A stretch of 64,000 bases of DNA from Claveliimonas bilis (lineage in GTDB: Bacteria > Bacillota > Clostridia > Lachnospirales > Lachnospiraceae). The DNA lies in assembly GCF_030296775.1 (NCBI RefSeq), contig NZ_AP027742.1, positions 2,542,001-2,606,000 of the forward strand. Direction: 5' to 3'. The translations under genes and the position numbers were made by a program. Of the stretch, positions 52,585 through 61,854 are shown piece after piece; within the stretch, counting starts at the first letter, position 1; every line of letters begins with the position of its first letter. The notes beneath the pieces are model-generated. The model searched no databases. It was given only the letters and a program-made list of their open reading frames with translations, and was not told the origin of the DNA.

Positions 52585-53268
52585 TTACAATCCCAGTCCA
52601 TTCACCCATTCCTGCACATCTGCCTCATCAGCGCCGGAACGGAATCTCTCTCCTTCCTGCCAGTCGCCGGTTCCTGCCATTTCCTCTAACAGCTGTCCGC
52701 TGTCTCCTATTCCGGAGGATGCTGACGTACAGAACGGAATAACGGTCTTTCCTGTAAAGTCATTGTTTTCTACAAAGCTGTCAACCGGCCATGCAGCGAT
52801 CCCCCACCAGATAGGGTATCCGATAAAGACTGTGTCATAGGAATCCCAATTTTCTACATCTGTTGAAACCAGCTCTACATCTCTTAAACTCTCATCTTCA
52901 TGTTCCTGGGATACCCGGCTGTTGTCATCAGACCAGTTCAGGTCATCGTCTGTGTATGGTTCTACTGGTTCCAATTCAAAAAGATCTCCTCCTGTAGTAT
53001 CGGCAATATAGTTTGCAACTTCCTCAGTGTTTCCCGTTGCCGAATAATAAACAACAAGTACATTTCCGGATCCTGAAGAAGAATCCTCATTATCCTCTGC
53101 GCTTTCCTGCTCATCTGCCTGTGCAGTATTGTCCGAAGATTCTGTCTGTGCGGCATCCTCACTGTCGGCCTGTGTGTCCGATGTATTAGAGCCGCATCCT
53201 GCCAGCAGGCTTACTGATGCTGCTCCAATCAGTATTATAGAGAGTAATTTCTCTGCTTTCATAATCAT
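52585..53268 (-). CDS. Flavodoxin-like lipoprotein
   Basis: A 227-residue lipoprotein: signal peptide ending LLAGC (lipobox), a Ser/Asp/Glu/Gln-rich linker (about 28-65) and a flavodoxin_4 domain (about 68-227) with the FMN phosphate-loop VYYSATGNTEEVA and FIGYPIWWGIAAWPVDSF. It would carry FMN at the outer face of the membrane. The ATG at 53268 follows GAAAGGAAA; the longer frame to 53409 overlaps the next gene. It is the last gene of a redox cluster and may exchange electrons with neighbours or a membrane quinone. Confidence 0.85.
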   Translation of the reverse strand: MIMKAEKLLSIILIGAASVSLLAGCGSNTSDTQADSEDAAQTESSDNTAQADEQESAEDNEDSSSGSGNVLVVYYSATGNTEEVANYIADTTGGDLFELEPVEPYTDDDLNWSDDNSRVSQEHEDESLRDVELVSTDVENWDSYDTVFIGYPIWWGIAAWPVDSFVENNDFTGKTVIPFCTSASSGIGDSGQLLEEMAGTGDWQEGERFRSGADEADVQEWVNGLGL

Positions 53269-53293
53269 CACTTTCCTTTCTGTTTTCTTATTG

Positions 53294-54322
53294 TCATTCT
53301 GTCTGTCCCATGTTTCTTTCCCAAAAATCAACTGCATTGTTAATCCAACCTTCAGCCACCATTCCTTCTCCCAGTCCGAAGCCATGTTGGAGACCATCGA
53401 ACACTTCAATCTCAGTATCTGTCCCGTTGTTTTTTATCCATCTGATGTAGTTTTCCACAGATCGATAGGAAGCAATCCCATCATTGGTCCCCACACATGC
53501 ATAGGTGGGAGGTTCATTACCTGTGACTTCCGACAGTCCGGTGTACTGCATGATCACTGACGCCGGTGCTGGATAGTCATCTTCTCCAAATGCCGCTGTT
53601 CCATATGAGCCAAGCCATGCCGCCATACGTGCTCCGGCCGAGCCGCCCCATAAAGAGTAGTCTGTCATATCAATCTGCAGTTCCTCTGCATTTTCATGAA
53701 GAAAGGCAATGGCTCTTGCCAGATCTTCGCATGCAGTATCTGCACCGGGACGATAGATCAGCGCAAAGGCATTATAGCCTTTTTCGGACAGTTCCATAGC
53801 CTGGGGAAAACTGTCATGCATAGCAGCTACATAAACAAAGCCGCCGCCTGCATTGAGAACAGCTGTTTTCGCCCCTGGTTCTCCCCGGAAGAAAAAAAGC
53901 CCTGTATTCTCTTTTTCCGGATCCTCCGCCTTTTCTTCCTCTGTATAAATATCGTAGAAAATCTGCTCTCCCGATGCCGCCTGATCCTTCAGGTAATTTA
54001 CAATCTCCACTGTACGGTTCGGATTTACATTATGATACCATACCAGGATTTCTCCAACATCCTGCAGTGTGAGATTATCATCAATCGTCCGGTCTACCGG
54101 GAAAATCAGTCTTCCATAGTCTTCAAACACAGGATCGTTTATCACATCTGTTACTTTTGTCTCCAAAGTATAGTCTCCTCCGCCTCCTGAAGGCTGTCCT
54201 TCGGTCTGAAGATTTTCTTCTTCCTGCCTGCCGCATCCTGAAAGGACCAGGACACAGATGAAAATAAAGAAACAAATAACCGACAGGATTCCTTTTTCTT
54301 TCATATTTAATAACATCTCCAT
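53294..54322 (-). CDS. Alpha/beta hydrolase lipoprotein (esterase-like)
   Basis: A 342-residue lipoprotein: helix and lipobox VLSGC (about residue 29), a linker, then an alpha/beta hydrolase domain (about 110-340). The nucleophile serine is in GGSAGA (family GxSxG), the histidine in GLQHGFG and an acid near TNDG. The NAGGGFVYVAAMHD stretch forms the oxyanion hole, like esterases of the BD-FAE/acetyl-xylan group. It acts on esters outside the cell; substrate unknown. The ATG at 54322 follows AAGGAG. It is 37 bp after the aldo/keto reductase gene. Confidence 0.82.
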   Translation of the reverse strand: MEMLLNMKEKGILSVICFFIFICVLVLSGCGRQEEENLQTEGQPSGGGGDYTLETKVTDVINDPVFEDYGRLIFPVDRTIDDNLTLQDVGEILVWYHNVNPNRTVEIVNYLKDQAASGEQIFYDIYTEEEKAEDPEKENTGLFFFRGEPGAKTAVLNAGGGFVYVAAMHDSFPQAMELSEKGYNAFALIYRPGADTACEDLARAIAFLHENAEELQIDMTDYSLWGGSAGARMAAWLGSYGTAAFGEDDYPAPASVIMQYTGLSEVTGNEPPTYACVGTNDGIASYRSVENYIRWIKNNGTDTEIEVFDGLQHGFGLGEGMVAEGWINNAVDFWERNMGQTE

Positions 54323-54359
54323 CTGAAGCTTCTCCTTATTGCGGATACAGCGGCCGGTT

Positions 54360-55205
54360 TTACTTTTGCTCGTCAACAGGAGGAACCATAGATACATACT
54401 GTTTCAGCAGTTCCGGCGTACTGGTATAGTATCTCTTGTTCTGATCCAAAGCGCGGATATCTGCCATCTCTTCTTCTGTCAGAGCAAAATCAAATAAATC
54501 AAAATTATCGCGGATATGATCCGGATTCTTGGAACCTGGAATTACAATATTGCCGTCCTGAATATGCCAGCGCAGAATGATCTGGGCCGGACTCTTTTTG
54601 TACTTTTCTCCCAGTTTTGCAAATACCGGTTCCTGCAGAAGTGCGGCATCTCCATGTCCCAGAGGATACCATGCCTGGATCACAATATCAGATTTTTCAA
54701 GAAATTCTTTCAGCTTTTTCTCCTGATCGTAGGGGTGTACTTCTGTCTGAAGAACCGCCGGCTTCACCTCACACATATCCAGGATTTCCCGAATCTGCTC
54801 TTCGTTAAAGTTGGAAAGACCGATCGCCTTTACTTTTCCTTCTTTATACGCCTTTTCCATCAAGCGGTATCCTGCTGTATAGTTTCCTGCCGGCTGATGG
54901 ATCAAAAGCAGGTCAATATAATCTGTATCTAATCTCTCCAGCGTCTTCTCTACGGCGTCCTCCTGCTCATAAAAGGACGGCCACAGTTTTGTCTCCAGGA
55001 AGATCTCTCCTCGGTCAATACCGGATTTCTTTATGGCGCGTCCCACTGCTTTTTCATTTACATAAGCGTTGGCGGTATCAATCAGACGGTATCCGTCCTT
55101 CAGCGCATGTGCAACGGCGCTTTCTGCTTCATCCGGTGTCAGCAGAAATGTACCGATTCCTGCCATTGGCATTTTCACTCCATTGTTTAATACTGCATAT
55201 TCCAT
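54360..55205 (-). CDS. Aldo/keto reductase (2,5-diketo-gluconate reductase-like)
   Basis: A 281-residue NADPH-dependent aldo/keto reductase. The active site tetrad is visible: D in RLIDTANAYVNEKAVG with its tyrosine, K in LETKLWP and H in LLLIHQP. The end SKNPDHIRDNFDLFDF is the cofactor-binding part. It reduces aldehydes and ketones to alcohols. RBS AGGAGG. It is in a minus-strand run with another aldo/keto reductase and an alcohol dehydrogenase. Confidence 0.92.
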   Translation of the reverse strand: MEYAVLNNGVKMPMAGIGTFLLTPDEAESAVAHALKDGYRLIDTANAYVNEKAVGRAIKKSGIDRGEIFLETKLWPSFYEQEDAVEKTLERLDTDYIDLLLIHQPAGNYTAGYRLMEKAYKEGKVKAIGLSNFNEEQIREILDMCEVKPAVLQTEVHPYDQEKKLKEFLEKSDIVIQAWYPLGHGDAALLQEPVFAKLGEKYKKSPAQIILRWHIQDGNIVIPGSKNPDHIRDNFDLFDFALTEEEMADIRALDQNKRYYTSTPELLKQYVSMVPPVDEQK

Positions 55206-55316
55206 GATAATTCCTCCTTATATCGCTTACTTCTTTACAATTTCAGTATAGCCCTTCTTTTTACATACCAGAAGTTCCATTTCGTTAAACAGTATATACC
55301 TTTTAGTTTCGATATC

Positions 55317-56312
55317 TTACTCTACTTTTGACCCGCCGAATACTCCGGACATTGGCAGGATGTCAAGCATCCGGTCAATCTCTTTTACTTCCTCTTTTGT
55401 GAGTTCCACATCCGCTGATCTTCCGTTCTCGATCAGCCTGTCATATTTCCTGGTTCCGGGAATCGGTACGATCCACGGCTTCTTTGCCAGCATCCACGCC
55501 AGAGAAATCTGCGCCGGTGTTGCATTTTTCTTATCTGCCATTTCCTCCAAGTATCGGATCAGTTTTTCATTTTTATCAAATGCGCGGGCAGTAAACTGCG
55601 GCATTGCGCTCCGGTAATCTGTCTGTGCATCAAACTTTGAATTTTTATTATATTTTGCAGACAGAAGGCCGTTTGCCAGCGGAGAGAAAGCCACAAATCC
55701 GATATTCAGTTCCTCCAGCACCGGAAACAATTTCTCATAGTCCCGATACATCATAGAATAACGATTCTGTACTGCTGTCACCGGGCAGACTGCATGGGCG
55801 CGTCTTAACGTATCTTCATCTGCCTCGGAAATCCCCCAATGAGTAATCTTACCCGCCTCAATCAACTCTTTCATGGCTCCTGCAGTCTCCTCGATGGGAA
55901 CCTTGCGGTCTATCCGATGAATATAATATAGATCCAAATGGTCTGTCTGGAGGCGCTTCAAAGACCCTTCCAGAGATGTCCGGATCGTCTCCGGTCTTCC
56001 GTCCGGAATCAACGGTTTATTCACTTCTTTTGATTCCTCATCAAAACGGATACCGCACTTGGAAGCCAGAACGACCCGGTTACGGCAAGATTTCAGGGCT
56101 TCTCCCAGAAGTTCTTCATTATCGTGGGGATTTTCAGCTGTTCCGTAAACCTCTGCTGTATCAAAAAATGTATACCCTTCTTCTACTGCCTTTAAAAGCA
56201 GATCTGTCATTTCTTTTTTGTCCGCCGCCGGACCGTAAGCATGGCTCATCCCCATACAGCCAAGACCAATGGCCGATACTTCCAAATCTTTTCCTAAAAT
56301 ACGTGTTTTCAT
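55317..56312 (-). CDS. Aldo/keto reductase (YajO/AKR11-13-like)
   Basis: A 331-residue aldo/keto reductase starting MKTRILGKDLEVSAIGLGCMGMS. The catalytic aspartate, tyrosine, lysine and histidine occur in FFDTAEVYG, ASKCGIR and YYIHRID. The C-terminal IPGTRKYDRLIENGRS is the NADPH site. The ATG at 56312 follows AGGAGG; an upstream extension to 56396 overlaps the alcohol dehydrogenase gene and has no site. It differs in family from the reductase at 54360. Confidence 0.92.
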   Translation of the reverse strand: MKTRILGKDLEVSAIGLGCMGMSHAYGPAADKKEMTDLLLKAVEEGYTFFDTAEVYGTAENPHDNEELLGEALKSCRNRVVLASKCGIRFDEESKEVNKPLIPDGRPETIRTSLEGSLKRLQTDHLDLYYIHRIDRKVPIEETAGAMKELIEAGKITHWGISEADEDTLRRAHAVCPVTAVQNRYSMMYRDYEKLFPVLEELNIGFVAFSPLANGLLSAKYNKNSKFDAQTDYRSAMPQFTARAFDKNEKLIRYLEEMADKKNATPAQISLAWMLAKKPWIVPIPGTRKYDRLIENGRSADVELTKEEVKEIDRMLDILPMSGVFGGSKVE

Positions 56313-56386
56313 ATTTTGTTTCCTCCTTTCTATATGATGACCAATTAATATTGAATCATTTTTCCTGTCTCCATTTATCTGTCTGT

Positions 56387-57553
56387 TTAAAAACACTCCA
56401 GAAATATTTTCAGGATTTCATCCGGCAGGATTCTTCGGTAGCTTCCAGGAGAATAATGGCAGGAATCCGCAATCTCCTTCAGCTCTTTTTGGTCTTCTAT
56501 TCCAAGTTCTCTTAAAGTCGTGGGAAGTCCTGTCACTTTGATGAAAGATTCAAGTGCATCGATCCCGTCTTTTGCCAGCTCCGCATCTGTTTTCCCTTGT
56601 TCCCGGATTTTCCACACATTCCTGGCAAATCTTGAAAATTTTTCAACACCGCTTTTGTATATATGCCTGTAGTAGACCGGATGCAGTACGGCCATTGCCT
56701 GCCCGTGACTGCAGTCCGTATAAGCGCCGATCTGATGAGCCATCAGATGACAGGCAAAATCACACTGTTTTCCCAGTTTAATAAGACGGTTTTCAGATAG
56801 GGAAGACTCCCACAGAAGATTGCTCCTGGCCCCATAGTCTTGGGGATCCTTCAGTATCATCCTGATATTTCTTATAATACTTTGCATAAGTGTTTCCGAA
56901 ATCTCATCGGATACATTCCGTTCATCCGGAGCGCTGAAATATGTTTCCATGACATGGGACAAACTGTCAAAAGCTCCGGATATCATTTGTTCTTTCGGCA
57001 CGGTAAATGTATAGGTAGGATCCATCAGTGCAAACCGGGGATTACATGCCGGATAATCATATCCTGTCTTTCGCCTTTTTTCTTCATTGGTAATAATGGC
57101 TGCTCCATTGCATTCGCTTCCGGTTCCCGCCGCTGTGACAACCACTCCCACAGGAATGGGTTCAAAATGAATGACCCCTTTTCTTTCCCAGTAATTCTCC
57201 CACGGATCTCCCTTACAATATGCCACAAGGGCAACCGCCTTACAGCAATCCATAACAGAGCCGCCGCCAATTCCAAGAATGATCTGGGCTCCGCTGCTTC
57301 TTGCCAGTCTGGCTCCCTCCATCACTTTTCTATAAGTGGGATTTGGCATGATACCGGAAAATTCCACTACGTTTTTTCCGGATTTTATCAGAATCCCCAG
57401 AATCTCGTCGTAGATGCCGTTTTTTTTAACGGATCCCATTCCATAAGCCAGCATCACAGTATCGTAATCTTTTATCAGGCTGACAAGAAATTCTTTTACA
57501 CATCCCGGTCCAAAATAAACTTTTGTCCTGTTTTCATAGATGAAGTTATTCAT
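56387..57553 (-). CDS. Iron-containing alcohol dehydrogenase (YqhD/BdhA-like)
   Basis: A 388-residue group III alcohol dehydrogenase that converts aldehydes to alcohols with NADPH. The cofactor loop is GIGGGSVMDCCKAVAL. Iron ligands are in AFDSLSHVMETYF, CHLMAHQIGAYTDCSHGQAMAVLHP. It belongs to the YqhD/butanol-dehydrogenase branch. RBS GGAGG. It lies between the truncated lipoprotein gene and the aldo/keto reductases, which supports an aldehyde-detoxifying role for the cluster. Confidence 0.93.
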   Translation of the reverse strand: MNNFIYENRTKVYFGPGCVKEFLVSLIKDYDTVMLAYGMGSVKKNGIYDEILGILIKSGKNVVEFSGIMPNPTYRKVMEGARLARSSGAQIILGIGGGSVMDCCKAVALVAYCKGDPWENYWERKGVIHFEPIPVGVVVTAAGTGSECNGAAIITNEEKRRKTGYDYPACNPRFALMDPTYTFTVPKEQMISGAFDSLSHVMETYFSAPDERNVSDEISETLMQSIIRNIRMILKDPQDYGARSNLLWESSLSENRLIKLGKQCDFACHLMAHQIGAYTDCSHGQAMAVLHPVYYRHIYKSGVEKFSRFARNVWKIREQGKTDAELAKDGIDALESFIKVTGLPTTLRELGIEDQKELKEIADSCHYSPGSYRRILPDEILKIFLECF

Positions 57554-57607
57554 GCTCTGAAAAACCTCCCTGCATCCACTTTTTGAATAAATTGTAAAAA
57601 AGAAAAC

Positions 57608-57937
57608 CTACTGCCAGATCCAGCACAATCCGTTGTAAAAATATTCCATTGCATACTCTCCGCTGTGAGTGCCTCCTTCCTGCTCTTCGTAACTCATTGA
57701 TTCATAAGTATCGTACTCCAGCTCCACAAGTGTGCCCGGACGCTCTGACTCTCCAAAATATTCCTCCGGAATTTGTGACAGTTCTTCAGGGAATGCAGCG
57801 GTCGTCTCCTCCGTGGTTGCCCCCTCCTCGGATGCTTTCTCCTCTCCGATGCTCTCATCTGTTCCGTCCCGTCCGCAGCCTGTTGTTATCGCTATGACCG
57901 TCAGAAATATTGCAAACAGTCTGGATTTTTTCACCAT
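57608..57937 (-). pseudogene. Truncated lipoprotein, probably the start of an esterase
   Basis: A 109-residue ORF with a lipobox (ITTGC), an acidic Thr/Glu-rich linker and then GTLVELEYDTYESMSYEEQ. That opening is like the start of secreted esterase domains in Lachnospiraceae lipoproteins, but the frame then turns into an unrelated tail of about 23 residues and stops. The 54 bases left before the next gene cannot hold the rest. RBS AAGGAGG. It may still be secreted as a short lipoprotein, or be a broken gene. Confidence 0.5.
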
Positions 57938-58054
57938 TTTTTACCTCCTTATGTATCCGATCTAAACACAGTATAATTGAAAAAAATGAACCGGAGAAGC
58001 CATGTATTGGTTGCGGAATATATACCTTAAAGTTTTGACTCTCCTATATAGGAC

Positions 58055-58132
58055 AAAGAATTCCGCTTCGCGCGAGTGCGCATCCCGCAGAGCATTTTAT
58101 TTAAGGGGAACAAAGTTTCCCCTTAAATAAAA
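58055..58132. repeat. Hairpin-bearing repeat-like element
   Basis: A GC-rich block (GCTTCGCGCGAGTGCGCATC) is followed by a perfect 16-bp stem TTTTATTTAAGGGGAA/TTCCCCTTAAATAAAA (58095-58110, 58117-58132, 6-base loop). The stem ends are T then A on the plus strand, so it is not a normal terminator. It resembles mobile palindromic repeats of Lachnospiraceae. The rest of 57938-58174 carries no gene. Confidence 0.45.
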
Positions 58133-58136
58133 AAGA

Positions 58137-58155
58137 CTGCAGGTTTTCCCTGCAG
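58137..58155 (-). terminator. Terminator of the YitT-family gene
   Basis: CTGCAGG (58137-58143) and CCTGCAG (58149-58155) pair and are followed on the minus strand by TTTTTTATTT. It is 19 bases after the stop of the gene at 58175. Confidence 0.8.
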
Positions 58156-58174
58156 CCTTTCCGGTCTGTTCACA

Positions 58175-59050
58175 TTATTCAATATTTTCATCATCCAGCC
58201 TGTGAAAATCCCGATTCTGTCCAAATACATGGATCAGAGGCAGTACTTTAATAAAACACTCAAAATTCCCTTCTTTTATAAATTCTCGAAGCTGCACATA
58301 TTCCCGGGAGTTGCACACACAGCTCATTTGTATCTTCGGCTCTTTTGAGTAGCCGCCCATAGCGTCATGATAAATCGTCACACTCTTATGAATCTTGTGA
58401 ATAATAAAATCTTCAATCTTTTCCATATTTTTCCCGATCATCTGCACATCATACAGTTTGGGGCCCAGATTGAATACAACATAATTCATACTGTTCACAT
58501 AAATGAGCTGTCCCGCAAATGCATAAGCCAGCTGATCCAGGCTGAATGCCAGAGTCATAATAAGGAGGATCAAAACTTCTTCAAAATAGTAAATCTTCTT
58601 CAGCTCTGTTGACTTCCAGATTGTCTTTTTCAATATTTTAGCCACCGTATCATCTCCGCCATAGGAAAATCCGATACGATACGGGATTCCCACTCCAATT
58701 CCATAAAGGACAGCGAACGCGGCCAGTGCGATCAGCTTTTCCTCAAAAATAATCTGTATATCAATAAAACTTAGCACCCACAATACCATGGGATACAGGA
58801 TAGACAGGATAACAATATTGGACACATCTCTCTTCCCCAGAGTCATCCATGTAACAATCAAAATAAGGATCGTAATGACATAGTAAATAAGCGCATAATT
58901 AATTCCCGTAAATTTTTCTACAGTCATAGATATACCAGTAATACCGGGCGTAGCCAGTCCGTTGGGAATCATGATCCAGTTGGTTGCAATACTACAGCAT
59001 AAACAGCCAATAACCAAAAGAAATCCTTTAAAAACCGGTGATTTTTTCAT
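58175..59050 (-). CDS. YitT family membrane protein (DUF161/DUF2179)
   Basis: A 291-residue protein with five to six helices in the first 190 residues (NWIMIPNGLATPGITGIS is the family hallmark) and a cytoplasmic DUF2179 domain (about 205-285). The family is common in Firmicutes but has no settled function. Its ATG is joined to a 14-codon mini-ORF in front (59047-59091). A GGATG/ATCCTGC hairpin lies between the strong GAGGAGG and the start. Confidence 0.87.
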   Translation of the reverse strand: MKKSPVFKGFLLVIGCLCCSIATNWIMIPNGLATPGITGISMTVEKFTGINYALIYYVITILILIVTWMTLGKRDVSNIVILSILYPMVLWVLSFIDIQIIFEEKLIALAAFAVLYGIGVGIPYRIGFSYGGDDTVAKILKKTIWKSTELKKIYYFEEVLILLIMTLAFSLDQLAYAFAGQLIYVNSMNYVVFNLGPKLYDVQMIGKNMEKIEDFIIHKIHKSVTIYHDAMGGYSKEPKIQMSCVCNSREYVQLREFIKEGNFECFIKVLPLIHVFGQNRDFHRLDDENIE

Positions 59051-59091
59051 GGTGCTTTCCGCAGGATCTCACATCCTGCTTTCCTCCTCAT
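59047..59091 (-). CDS. Upstream mini-ORF overlapping the YitT-family start
   Basis: A 14-codon ORF (MRRKAGCEILRKAP) starts after AAGGAA and ends in TGA that overlaps the ATG of the YitT gene (ATGA). It includes the GAGGAGG site and a 7-bp hairpin GCAGGAT/ATCCTGC. Translation of the large gene may depend on this peptide being read. Confidence 0.35.
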   Translation of the reverse strand: MRRKAGCEILRKAP

Positions 59092-59166
59092 ACAGTTCCT
59101 TTTTGTATCTGCTGATACTTCTAACTCCTAGTATAACGAATCAATCTCCGGCCTGCAATATGGCAA

Positions 59167-61854
59167 TTATTTTTTTCTTTCCGCATAGCGGCAGATGACC
59201 GCCGGCATTGCTGCGCATAAAATCAGAAGACCTCCCAACACAACCGCTGCCTGAGCTACAGGCCATTGGAATACAAAATAATCCAGCCTGGACTCCATAT
59301 AGAAGGACAGCAGCAAAAGTCCCGGTATGCCAGGAACAGCAAGCAAAACCAGCGTCAGAATGAAATAAGCAACTCCTTCATTTACCAACATTCTTCTTTG
59401 CTGCCGTTTCGTCATTCCCAGACTTTCCAGAACAGCAAATTCCTTTTGCCTTGTCAGGATTCCTACCGCCATAACATTAAAATAATTCATTATCCCTGCA
59501 AGAAGCAAAATTGCTCCAAGCGCTCCGAGAAGCAGCCGGCTGCCATTCACATAGCCTTCCGCCTCCTTTTGCAGTATCTGTTTGCTGATCTGGAAAAGTC
59601 CCGTTTCCTGTTTCTCCTCTCTTATCTGGTTTTCTCTGGATAAAATCTGCTGTACTTCCTTTTCTGCCGCTGCCTCTTCCCCTTCCTGTACATTCATTTC
59701 CACGGAAAAGGTCTTCTTTTCTGTCTGAAGTTTCTCAAATCCTTTCTCGCTAATTGCAAAGTACAGAAGTCTCGGTCCATGCCATGTCTGTTTCAATTCC
59801 GGAAAACCTTCAAGTGTTGTGTCCATATAGCCGCACAGTGTCATTTCTGTCGACTCCTTTTCTCTTTCCTCTTTTGTCCGAAGAGAGGTAAACCAGACCG
59901 GCTCTCCCACTGCTTCTTCCGCCTGCTTCTGCTTTTCCTTAGACAGAATATGATCCTGCAGGAGAAGTACTCCAAAGCCCTCCTCCAAAGCTTCCATATC
60001 CAGTTTCAGCGACTGTTCTTCCGCAAATGCCTTGAGTTGTTCTATTTCTTTGCCTGTCAGAATTTGAATGGTACATCCACCTGTCTCTATAATCATCTGC
60101 TCTGTCTTCGCCTCATCCGGATCATCCACAAGCGGGCGAATGCCTGTTTGAGTAAAACAGACGTCCATATAGGCGCCTTCCGTCAGATGCACATTCTCCG
60201 GTTTATGATCTGTCACTTTCAGAAGCTGGTTCTTTACTTCTTCAGAGACAGGAGAAAATTCATCATAAGCATTTTCCGATAAAAGTCCGGTCATGCTTCC
60301 CTCTGTCAGGAAAGGATCCTCTCCCGGATCTCTTCCAAGATACTCTTTTCCCCACCCCTCTGCTTCTGCCCAGGGGGCAAATCTTCCGGCAATCACAAAA
60401 TCCGGCATATTATCAAACACGTTGCCGTAATCTGTTCCTTCAGTGATCACCACTGCCCCCATCGTCGTCTCAAGCCCAAGAAACAGTGAAAGAACCGTCC
60501 ATATCAGCCTGCCGCGGGTCCGAAAAAGATTCTGCCACGCCATACGGCGGATTTCCCGGCGTTCCTTCCATGTATTTTTCTCCGTCTTTTTCTCTGCGTT
60601 TTTCTTTCTTCTTTTTTCCGACCTTTCCCCTTTTTTTCTGCCTGTATAGTGCATAGCCTCCAGACAGGACATCTCCACTGCCCGAAATACTACTGCTCCT
60701 GCTGCCGCTGCTGTTACAATTCCAACAAAAAGAATCGCTCCTGCCAGAAGCAAAATAGAAAATACGGAAAGACCTCTGCTTCCCCCATACTGTGACAGAT
60801 ACTGCCTGCCCAGGACACGGGGCAGCCATGCAGACAAAAATATCCAGGAACTTCCGGCTCCAACTGCTGTCCCCCCTAAAAACACAATCCCTATCTGTCG
60901 AAAATAAAAACTTCGAAGCTGTTTTTTTGTTGCTCCAAGTGTATGCAAAAGACCAATCTGCCTGATATCTCCGGTCATGGAAATCCAAAGTACATTAAAA
61001 ATCAGAAAATAAACTGCAGCCAGAACAAGAAACGCCCCTAACACAGCCATTTCATATCCTCCCAGAAAACGGTTCAGTGCTTCATAAGCGTAGGTATTTC
61101 CTCCGGTAAATGTCTGTGCGTCGTCTGTCATCTTCACATCCTCGTACAGTTTTTCCTCTGCAGTATGTCCGTCTATCCGGTCATCCTGGCAGATCAGAAT
61201 ATCACTTTCTTCATCCAGGTTTCCGCCCCATGTTCTCAGTTTCTTTTCTGAAACATACCCCTGTGCCGGGTGGGAGGCGGGATTGGTGTAATCCCGATAC
61301 CACCCGCTTAAGAGGAAGGTTGCCTCTCTCTGCTCAAAAAGACCGATCTTCACAGTAAGAGAAATCTTCATCCCTGATCTTGGTTCTGTAATTCCCATCT
61401 GTTCCAGGACCCTTATCGGAAGCATTATCTCATTTTCTTCTTCCGGGTAATGTCCCTGGATATCCGTGTATGCAGGTTTCATCATCTCTTCCCATGCAAT
61501 CTGGTCCAGTACCGCAATCCCACATACCGATTCTGTTTCGTTGTAAGCATATCCGACTCTCTCCATCCGGCCTGCTTTTTCTATATATCCAAGTTCTTTT
61601 ATTTTTACATACTGCTCTTTGGTGCCATCTTCCAAAATTGTAGCAGCCGCCGTTCCATCCCGACGAACCGTCCGGAGATACTCTGCCTGCATTTTCCCTT
61701 TTGCCGTACCAAATACCATGGTAAGTGTAAGGATTCCCAAAGCCACCGCCAAAAACAGTATCATATTCCTTCCACGGCTCCCGGCCGCATTTCTCGCCGC
61801 AAGAATCCGTATCACAGAAGGATTTTTTTCTGAAACATGTCCTCTTTGCGCCAT
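59167..61854 (-). CDS. FtsX-type ABC transporter permease
   Basis: An 895-residue permease with two FtsX-like halves. Helix 1 (about 30-50), an outside domain (about 60-270), helices near 272-300, 320-345 and 365-395, a basic cytoplasmic linker rich in Arg and Lys (about 405-440), helix 5 (about 450-475), a second outside domain (about 480-770) and three final helices. The ATG at 61854 shares one base with the stop of the ATPase gene (TGATG) and is ten bases after GGGAGG. Part of the regulator-kinase-ATPase-permease module at the right edge. Confidence 0.85.
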   Translation of the reverse strand: MAQRGHVSEKNPSVIRILAARNAAGSRGRNMILFLAVALGILTLTMVFGTAKGKMQAEYLRTVRRDGTAAATILEDGTKEQYVKIKELGYIEKAGRMERVGYAYNETESVCGIAVLDQIAWEEMMKPAYTDIQGHYPEEENEIMLPIRVLEQMGITEPRSGMKISLTVKIGLFEQREATFLLSGWYRDYTNPASHPAQGYVSEKKLRTWGGNLDEESDILICQDDRIDGHTAEEKLYEDVKMTDDAQTFTGGNTYAYEALNRFLGGYEMAVLGAFLVLAAVYFLIFNVLWISMTGDIRQIGLLHTLGATKKQLRSFYFRQIGIVFLGGTAVGAGSSWIFLSAWLPRVLGRQYLSQYGGSRGLSVFSILLLAGAILFVGIVTAAAAGAVVFRAVEMSCLEAMHYTGRKKGERSEKRRKKNAEKKTEKNTWKERREIRRMAWQNLFRTRGRLIWTVLSLFLGLETTMGAVVITEGTDYGNVFDNMPDFVIAGRFAPWAEAEGWGKEYLGRDPGEDPFLTEGSMTGLLSENAYDEFSPVSEEVKNQLLKVTDHKPENVHLTEGAYMDVCFTQTGIRPLVDDPDEAKTEQMIIETGGCTIQILTGKEIEQLKAFAEEQSLKLDMEALEEGFGVLLLQDHILSKEKQKQAEEAVGEPVWFTSLRTKEEREKESTEMTLCGYMDTTLEGFPELKQTWHGPRLLYFAISEKGFEKLQTEKKTFSVEMNVQEGEEAAAEKEVQQILSRENQIREEKQETGLFQISKQILQKEAEGYVNGSRLLLGALGAILLLAGIMNYFNVMAVGILTRQKEFAVLESLGMTKRQQRRMLVNEGVAYFILTLVLLAVPGIPGLLLLSFYMESRLDYFVFQWPVAQAAVVLGGLLILCAAMPAVICRYAERKK

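Noticed and set aside
52391-52609. A 72-codon open frame on the minus strand after the flavodoxin gene
   Set aside because: It overlaps the end of the flavodoxin-like gene, has no ribosome binding site and no recognisable sequence.
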